NCBI GenBank assembly: GCA_021443405.1
Contig: JABUUA010000049.1
Location: 1 to 11,244 of the forward strand
Source of the DNA: Bacteroidaceae bacterium
GTDB lineage: Bacteria > Bacteroidota > Bacteroidia > Bacteroidales > Bacteroidaceae
Reading direction: 5' to 3'
DNA: 11,244 nt
Within the stretch, counting starts at the first letter, position 1; each line of letters starts with the position of its first letter. Of this stretch, positions 6,669-11,244 are shown piece by piece. The notes beneath the pieces were generated by a model. That model did no database searches and had not been told where the DNA came from. It saw nothing but the letters and a program-made list of their open reading frames with translations. The position numbers and the translations under genes are program-made.

Positions 6669-7597
6669 GCAGTTACGTTCTTGGCAATACGCTCTTCGAT
6701 GTTTCCTTCGCTGTCGGCCGGTGTAAATTTCTCGCCGACAATATGCTCATAGAGCTCGATGTAGCGCTCGCTGACGCTCTCGGCATAGGCGTCGGTGATT
6801 TCGGGCATCACCTGGCCGGGCTGGTTCATGAAGTTATGTTCGATGAGCCATTGGCGCACAAATTCCTTGGAGAGTTGCTTTTGCGGCTCGCCCTTCGCGA
6901 ATTTCTCTTCGTAACCTTCGGCGTAGAAGTAACGGCTTGAGTCGGGGGTGTGAATCTCGTCGATGAGAATCACCTTGCCATCGCGTTTACCGAACTCATA
7001 CTTGGTGTCCACGAGGATGAGCCCCTTCTTGGCGGCAATCTCCGTACCGTGTTGGAAGAGTGCGCGGGTATATTGTTCCATCACCTCGTAATCTTCCTTG
7101 CTGACGATGCCCTGGGCGATGATTTCTTCCTTGGAAATGTTTTCGTCGTGGCCCTCGTCGGCTTTGGTGGTGGGGGTGATGATGGGCTCGGGGAATTTCT
7201 GGTTTTCCTTCATTCCTTCGGGCAGACGTACGCCGCAGAGTTCGCGGCAGCCGTTTTTGTATTCACGCCATGCCGAGCCCGTGAGGTAGCCGCGGATAAT
7301 CATTTCCACGCGGAAGCCCTCGGCCTTGAGACCGACCGTCACCATGGGGTCGGGGGTGGCCAGTTTCCAGTTGGGGACGATGTCGGCAGTCGCGTCGAGG
7401 AACGAGGCGGCAATCTGGTTGAGCACTTGTCCCTTGAAAGGAATGCCCTTGGGCAGAATCACGTCGAAGGCCGAGATGCGGTCGGTGGCGACCATCACCA
7501 TCAGGTCGTTGTCAATGTCATACACGTCACGAACTTTGCCGTGGTAAACGCTCACCTGTCCGGGCAGGTTGAGGTCGGTTCTTGTCAGAGCTTTCAT
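6647..7597 (-). CDS. purC: phosphoribosylaminoimidazole-succinocarboxamide (SAICAR) synthase
   Basis: PurC condenses CAIR with aspartate using ATP in de novo purine synthesis. At 316 residues it is the long form rather than the roughly 240-residue form of E. coli and Bacillus. Visible signatures are the nucleotide-binding GKVRDVYDI (20-28), DRISAFDVILPKGIPFKG (39-56), the FPEPIITPTTKADEGHDE segment (135-152), LILVDTKYEFG (193-203) and DEIHTPDSSRYF (213-224). The start at 7597 gives a family-like N-terminus (MKALTRTDLNLPGQVSVYHG). It begins 9 bases after the phoH stop and its last 22 bases are shared with menG, so it is cotranscribed with both. No purine-related riboswitch or operator is visible in front of it, which suggests its expression follows the phoH promoter. 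Confidence 0.95.
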   Translation of the reverse strand: MKALTRTDLNLPGQVSVYHGKVRDVYDIDNDLMVMVATDRISAFDVILPKGIPFKGQVLNQIAASFLDATADIVPNWKLATPDPMVTVGLKAEGFRVEMIIRGYLTGSAWREYKNGCRELCGVRLPEGMKENQKFPEPIITPTTKADEGHDENISKEEIIAQGIVSKEDYEVMEQYTRALFQHGTEIAAKKGLILVDTKYEFGKRDGKVILIDEIHTPDSSRYFYAEGYEEKFAKGEPQKQLSKEFVRQWLIEHNFMNQPGQVMPEITDAYAESVSERYIELYEHIVGEKFTPADSEGNIEERIAKNVTAWLTSRK

Positions 7598-7606
7598 TGT
7601 TGATAG

Positions 7607-8581
7607 TTATTTCGTATTATTTTCTGTGGCTGAATTACTTTCGCTCTTGGCGTGGGCGGCGTCATAGGCCTCCACGATGCGTGTGACAAGGCGGTGGCGC
7701 ACGATGTCTCCCTTGTTGAGATACAGCATGGCGATGCCTTCCACATCCTTGAGCACACGGATGGCGTCCACGAGTCCCGAGCGCGTCTGGCTGGGGAGGT
7801 CGATTTGCGAAATGTCGCCGGTGACAATCATCTTGGTGTTCATACCCATGCGGGTCAGGAACATCTTGAGTTGCTGCACCGTGGTGTTCTGCGCTTCGTC
7901 GAGAATCACTACGGCGTCGTTGAGTGTTCGGCCGCGCATGAAGGCCAGCGGAGCGATTTGGATAATCTTCTGGTCCATCATCTCCTGCAGCTTGGCAGCG
8001 GGGAGCATGTCCTCCAGCGCGTCGTAGAGCGGTTGGAGATAGGGGTCGATTTTGTCCTTCATGTCGCCCGGGAGGAAGCCGAGTTTCTCGCCAGCTTCCA
8101 CGGCTGGACGCGATAGGATGATTTTTCGCACTTCCTTGTTTTTCAGCGCCCGAACCGCCAATGCGATGCTCACGTAGGTTTTACCCGTACCGGCAGGGCC
8201 GATGGCGAACAGCATGTCGTTCTCTTCGTAGGCCTTTACCAGCGCCTGCTGGTTGCCCGTGCGCGCTTGGATGGGCTTTCCCTGCACGCTATAGACGATG
8301 ACACCCGTGGCGCCGTCCTGACTCACTTTCTCGCCTTTCAGGATGTGCAGGATGTCTTCTTCGGTCAAACTGTTGTATTTCACGCAGTGGCGGCGGAGTT
8401 TCTCCATGTTCTCCTCGAAGTCGGCCATCTGCTCTTCGTCGCCCATAACCTTCACGATTTCACCGCGTGCCACGATGCGTAGTTTGGGGTAAAGGGCTTT
8501 TATCATCTGCATGTTGGAGTTGTTGACTCCGTAGAATACCACGGGGTCCACATCGTCCAATACTATGTGCTTCTCTATCAT
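7607..8581 (-). CDS. phoH: PhoH-like P-loop ATPase
   Basis: This cytoplasmic ATPase belongs to the PhoH family, whose members bind nucleotides and are linked to RNA metabolism; the exact role in Bacteroidetes is not settled. The 324-residue protein has an N-terminal segment (about 1-100) with a KH-like basic region typical of PhoH-like proteins, then the ATPase core. The Walker A motif is GPAGTGKT (128-135), Walker B is VVILDEAQN (224-232), and VTGDISQIDLP (253-263) is the sensor region. The last 20 residues (SESNSATENNTK) are a low-complexity tail. It starts the leftward operon, with a 9-base gap to purC, and shares a 110-base intergenic region with the divergent DUF5715 gene. Confidence 0.92.
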   Translation of the reverse strand: MIEKHIVLDDVDPVVFYGVNNSNMQMIKALYPKLRIVARGEIVKVMGDEEQMADFEENMEKLRRHCVKYNSLTEEDILHILKGEKVSQDGATGVIVYSVQGKPIQARTGNQQALVKAYEENDMLFAIGPAGTGKTYVSIALAVRALKNKEVRKIILSRPAVEAGEKLGFLPGDMKDKIDPYLQPLYDALEDMLPAAKLQEMMDQKIIQIAPLAFMRGRTLNDAVVILDEAQNTTVQQLKMFLTRMGMNTKMIVTGDISQIDLPSQTRSGLVDAIRVLKDVEGIAMLYLNKGDIVRHRLVTRIVEAYDAAHAKSESNSATENNTK

Positions 8582-8599
8582 CTTTACGAATTATAGGCA

Positions 8600-8607
8600 C
8601 AAATTTA
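8600..8607 (-). promoter_or_regulatory. candidate -7 element of the phoH-purC-menG-aroE-manA operon
   Basis: The minus strand reads TAAATTTG, an exact TAnnTTTG match, 18 bases upstream of the phoH ATG. Transcription would begin near 8594, giving a leader of roughly 13 bases. At the expected -33 position (8627-8630) the strand reads TGGG instead of TTTG, so the promoter is probably weaker than its divergent neighbour or needs an activator. Confidence 0.5.
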
Positions 8608-8616
8608 CGAAAACTT

Positions 8617-8647
8617 TTTGGCTTTACCCACTTTTTATATAACTTTG
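8617..8647 (+). promoter_or_regulatory. promoter of the DUF5715 gene and possibly of the lemA-TPM genes behind it
   Basis: The plus strand has TTTG at 8617-8620 and TAACTTTG at 8640-8647, separated by 19 bases. Both parts match the Bacteroidetes housekeeping promoter. Transcription should start near 8652, about 30-40 bases before the DUF5715 start codon. Its -33 element is 9 bases from the -7 element of the leftward phoH promoter, so the two promoters interlock. Confidence 0.72.
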
Positions 8648-8691
8648 TTGGAAAGTTTGCGAGGCCATCGTTGGTTGGCCGAATGCTGATT

Positions 8692-9492
8692 ATGCGACTG
8701 AAGAAAAAGATATTCTACGGATTCACGGCCACTTGTGTGGTGGTGCTGGGTGCTGTTCGCCACATCTGGCCCGAGGTGATGGGGCAGTCGGCCGAGTGCG
8801 AGCCCTCCGTGGAGTGCGTTCAGGAGGAGGCTGATGAGGTGGCACCGCCAGGCCCGCAGACAGGAGCGCTCGAAAGTTCGCCAAGCGGGTTGCCCGCCGG
8901 TGTGTCGTACGACAAAAAGCCCCATCGCATTGTGGGGGTATTGGGCAGTTATGCCCAGCATTTCCCTGATTTGCAGGATGTGCACATCGTGGCGGCGCGG
9001 CGGTGGGGTGTTTCGCCCATCGCGGACCGTGCGGAGGCGGAGCGGCGCAAGGACGAACTGGTCTATGTAGGGTGCAGTCCCTATTATTCTGTCGATGCGG
9101 CCATGAGCACCAGTGTGCCGTATCTCGTGCCGCGGGCTGCCGAACTGCTGCAGACCATCGGGCACAATTTCTTCGATTCCCTCTATGTAAAGGGCGTTCC
9201 CCTCCATCGCATCATGCTCACCAGCGCCCTGCGCACTGAGCAGGACGTGAAGAAGTTGCGCCTGCGCAACGGCAATGCCACGGAGCAGAGCTGCCACCGC
9301 TTCGGCACGACCGTGGATATCACCTACGTCCGCTTCGAGCCCGTCTGCCCCCCAGGCGACGACCGCCGGACGGTGCGCGATGACACGCTCAAATATGTGC
9401 TCTCAGAAGTGCTACGCGACCTCCGTCAGGCGGGGCGATGCTACGTGAAGTACGAGCGAAAGCAGAGTTGTTTCCACATCACCACACGGTAG
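8692..9492 (+). CDS. DUF5715-family envelope protein with M15/LAS-peptidase-like residues
   Basis: This 266-residue protein resembles the uncharacterised DUF5715 family of Bacteroidetes. Start choice is uncertain: ATGs at 8692 and 8683 are both in frame; 8692 (MRLKKKIFYGF) gives a basic start followed by a hydrophobic segment (about residues 6-23), suggesting a signal anchor. Residues about 35-70 are acidic and Pro-rich, probably a flexible linker. The C-terminal 170 residues hold the conserved part: SALRTEQDVKKLRLRNGNAT, then SCHRFGTTVDITY with His202 and Asp209, and CYVKYERKQSCFHIT with His262. The pattern SxHRxGxxxD followed by a late His is like the zinc ligands of M15 D-Ala-D-Ala carboxypeptidases and related LAS enzymes. 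A cell-wall or periplasmic peptidase role is therefore plausible but inferred. The DUF5715 name is from memory of the family pattern, not a search. Confidence 0.75.
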   Translation: MRLKKKIFYGFTATCVVVLGAVRHIWPEVMGQSAECEPSVECVQEEADEVAPPGPQTGALESSPSGLPAGVSYDKKPHRIVGVLGSYAQHFPDLQDVHIVAARRWGVSPIADRAEAERRKDELVYVGCSPYYSVDAAMSTSVPYLVPRAAELLQTIGHNFFDSLYVKGVPLHRIMLTSALRTEQDVKKLRLRNGNATEQSCHRFGTTVDITYVRFEPVCPPGDDRRTVRDDTLKYVLSEVLRDLRQAGRCYVKYERKQSCFHITTR

Positions 9493-9559
9493 GAAAGGGA
9501 TGTATGCCATATTCGCAACGACAGTTAAAGAAACTATTTAATAAATAAACAGAAAATAT

Positions 9560-10150
9560 ATGAAAAAGAGTCTTGTAACATTGTGCGTATTGGCCGGTCT
9601 GGCCATCATCGTGTTTTTCTGGGTCAAGGGAATCTACAATAACTTTGTAACCCTCGACGAGTCTGTCAACACCGCTTGGTCGCAGGTGGAGAACCAGTAC
9701 CAGCGCCGTGCCGACCTCATCCCCAATCTCGTGGCCACCGTCAAGGGATATGCCGCTCATGAGAAGGAGACGCTGGAGGCTGTGATTGCCGCCCGCGCCA
9801 AGGCCACGCAGACCACCATCGACCCCAGCAACCTCACCGCCGAGCAACTGCAAGCCTATCAGGCAGCCCAGGGCGAGGTGAGCAGCGCACTGAGCCGTCT
9901 GCTGGTGACGGTGGAGCAGTACCCTGACGTGAAGGCCAACGAGAACTTCAAGGACCTGCAGGCGCAGCTGGAGGGCACGGAGAATCGCATCGCCACCGAG
10001 CGCAACCGCTTCAACGATGTGGCCAAGTCGTACAACATGGCCATCCGTTCGTTCCCTGCCAATCTGCTGGCCGGCATGTTCGGTTTTGAGAAGCGCCCCT
10101 ACTTCGAGGCCGAGGCAGGTGCCGAGAAAGCTCCTACCGTAGAGTTCTAA
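9560..10150 (+). CDS. lemA: LemA family membrane protein
   Basis: LemA proteins are small membrane-anchored, mainly alpha-helical proteins of unknown biochemical role. This one has 196 residues, normal for the family. One transmembrane segment is at about residues 4-22. The helical body has the typical WSQVENQYQRRADLIPNLV (40-58), YPDVKANENF (121-130) and RNRFNDVAKSYN (148-159), ending in an acidic and variable tail. The start at 9560 lies in an AT-rich stretch without a Shine-Dalgarno sequence, as usual in this phylum. No TAnnTTTG is seen in the 67 bases after the DUF5715 stop, so it may be read through from the 8617-8647 promoter. The TPM-domain gene begins 4 bases after its stop, the usual lemA-TPM arrangement. 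Confidence 0.93.
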   Translation: MKKSLVTLCVLAGLAIIVFFWVKGIYNNFVTLDESVNTAWSQVENQYQRRADLIPNLVATVKGYAAHEKETLEAVIAARAKATQTTIDPSNLTAEQLQAYQAAQGEVSSALSRLLVTVEQYPDVKANENFKDLQAQLEGTENRIATERNRFNDVAKSYNMAIRSFPANLLAGMFGFEKRPYFEAEAGAEKAPTVEF

Positions 10151-10154
10151 TCGC

Positions 10155-11244
10155 ATGAAGGACAGTCTTCGCCGAGGCGCAGTGGCGCTCTATGCCCTTG
10201 CTGTGGCGACACTGGCAGGCGCGAAGGTATGGACGTATGAGACCGTCCCCAACACGCGCCTGCAGAGCAACGAGATACACGTCGCCAACCCCGACGGCAT
10301 CCTCTCCGCTGCGACGGAGGACAGCATCAATGCTGTGTGTGCGTCCGTTCGCTCGCGCGCCGATGTTTTTGTGGTGGTGCTTGACTCCATCGACAGTGCC
10401 GACGAGGCCGACTTCGCAACTCGTCTGTTCGCCCACTGGGGCATAGGCGACAGCCGCGAACGTAGCAATGGTGTGCTCCTGCTCATGGTTCGTAGCACCC
10501 ACTATTTCCGCATCGAACCCGGCTACGGCATGGAGGGCGCTCTCACTGACGCGCTCTGCTCGCAGATTGCCCGTCATGAGGCGTTCCCGCGGTTCTGGCA
10601 GGACGATCTCGACGGAGGCATGCTCGCCGCCACCAAGGGCGTGGTGCGTGGCATAGAGGCCGACAATGTGGACGAGGCACTGGATTATTATCAGCAGGAC
10701 GATGACGACGACAGCGTGACGGACGCCCTCACCGGTCTGGGCGTGGGACTGGGCATTGGCGGTCTCGGTCTGGGCGGCTATTGGGTGGTGCGCCGTCGCC
10801 CGCGCCGCTGTCCGGTGTGCGGTCGTAAGATGCGCTGCCTCAGCGAGAAAGAGGAGGATGAGTTCCTCTCCGAGGTGCAGCAGAGCGAGGAGAAATTCAA
10901 CGCCAAGGACTACGACGTGTGGCTGTGCGAAGGTTGCCACCACACACAGGTGCTCGACTATACGGCCACGCGCACTGCGCATTTCCGTACTTGTGAGAGC
11001 TGCGGGGCCCGACTGAGCGAGGCCGTGGATACGGTCATCACCCGCTACCCAACCCAGTACCGCGAGGGCAGTCAGCGTGTTACCTACCGCTGTCGCCACT
11101 GCGGGGCGGAGTACTCCATCACACAGGCGCTCGCTCGCAAGACCGATGCTGTGGTCATAGGCGGCGGCTTCGGCGGCGGTGGCGGAGGTTTCAGCGGCGG
11201 AAGCTTCGGCGGTGGCATGTCAGGCGGCGGCGGTTTTGGCGGGC
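10155..11244 (+). CDS. TPM-domain (YgcG-like) membrane protein with four CxxC pairs, 3' end missing
   Basis: The frame opens at the ATG at 10155, 4 bases after the lemA stop, and continues for 363 codons without a stop to the window edge. Residues about 1-24 are a signal peptide or N-terminal anchor (MKDSLRRGAVALYALAVATLAGA). Residues about 42-165 match the TPM domain: NPDGILSA, then WGIGDSRERSNGVLLL (95-110) and IEPGYGMEGALTD (120-132). After an acidic stretch (QQDDDDDS, 180-187) comes a Gly-rich membrane segment (about 190-212) followed by RRRPRR, which places the rest in the cytoplasm. That part has CPVCGRKMRC (219-228), CEGC (258-261), CESC (280-283) and CRHC (313-316), likely two zinc-ribbon units, and then a Gly/Ser/Phe-rich tail from 336 as in YgcG proteins. 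TPM proteins are often linked to photosystem repair or membrane protein turnover in other lineages; the role here is unknown. Confidence 0.88.
   Translation, partial: MKDSLRRGAVALYALAVATLAGAKVWTYETVPNTRLQSNEIHVANPDGILSAATEDSINAVCASVRSRADVFVVVLDSIDSADEADFATRLFAHWGIGDSRERSNGVLLLMVRSTHYFRIEPGYGMEGALTDALCSQIARHEAFPRFWQDDLDGGMLAATKGVVRGIEADNVDEALDYYQQDDDDDSVTDALTGLGVGLGIGGLGLGGYWVVRRRPRRCPVCGRKMRCLSEKEEDEFLSEVQQSEEKFNAKDYDVWLCEGCHHTQVLDYTATRTAHFRTCESCGARLSEAVDTVITRYPTQYREGSQRVTYRCRHCGAEYSITQALARKTDAVVIGGGFGGGGGGFSGGSFGGGMSGGGGFGG

Noticed and set aside
6950..7603. 217-codon open frame on the plus strand
   Set aside because: It is antisense to purC, which has all family signatures.
8635..9297. 220-codon open frame on the minus strand
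   Set aside because: It runs antisense through the DUF5715 gene and across its promoter, and shows no recognisable domain.
9493..9559. Possible separate lemA promoter
   Set aside because: The stretch is AT-rich but contains no TAnnTTTG; ACTATTTAATAA is only a loose resemblance.
9479..10156. 225-codon open frame on the minus strand
   Set aside because: It is antisense to lemA, which is unmistakable; the antisense product is low-complexity and Leu/Gly-rich.
10134..11099. 321-codon open frame on the minus strand
   Set aside because: It is antisense to the TPM-domain gene, which has a signal sequence, TPM motifs, CxxC pairs and the expected link to lemA. The antisense frame has none of these.

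Overview
The window looks like chromosome of a member of the Bacteroidales, most likely a Prevotella-like organism. Three things point there. Several gene starts are preceded by the Bacteroidetes sigma-factor -7 element TAnnTTTG, in two cases with a TTTG about 20 bases upstream. Shine-Dalgarno sequences are largely absent. The gene content includes a menaquinone methyltransferase, a PhoH-purC-menG-aroE cluster, a DUF5715 protein and a calpain-like secreted protease. This assignment is inference; no rRNA or other phylogenetic marker is present.

Layout. (1) Bases 1-134 hold a possible leftward gene start at the extreme edge and otherwise nothing clear. (2) Bases 135-3163 carry two exported enzymes transcribed divergently from a 116-base intergenic region: a leftward calpain-like cysteine protease with a lipocalin-like N-terminal region, and a rightward DUF3237-esterase fusion. 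(3) Bases 3179-4096 encode a leftward AraC-type regulator with a very well matched promoter placed so close to its ATG that the mRNA is predicted to be leaderless or nearly so. (4) Bases 4175-8581 are one tightly packed leftward operon in the order phoH, purC, menG, aroE, manA. Junctions are 9 bases, a 22-base overlap, a 4-base ATGA overlap and 11 bases. (5) From 8692 to the right edge, three rightward genes encode envelope proteins: a DUF5715 protein with an M15/LAS-peptidase-like His-Asp-His pattern, a LemA protein, and a TPM-domain (YgcG-like) membrane protein with four CxxC pairs that runs off the window.

How it fits together. The central operon is housekeeping metabolism: purine synthesis, menaquinone methylation, shikimate pathway and hexose-phosphate isomerisation, led by a PhoH-like ATPase. 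The flanking genes act at the cell envelope or outside it. LemA and the TPM protein are a commonly co-occurring pair and probably act together. The AraC regulator sits between the two halves and its targets cannot be read from the sequence.

I found no tRNA, rRNA, CRISPR array, insertion sequence, phage gene or recognisable riboswitch, and no clearly new multi-gene system. The most noteworthy points are the unusual domain combinations of the two secreted enzymes, the peptidase-like residues of the DUF5715 protein, the probable leaderless AraC mRNA and the interlocked divergent promoters at 8600-8647.
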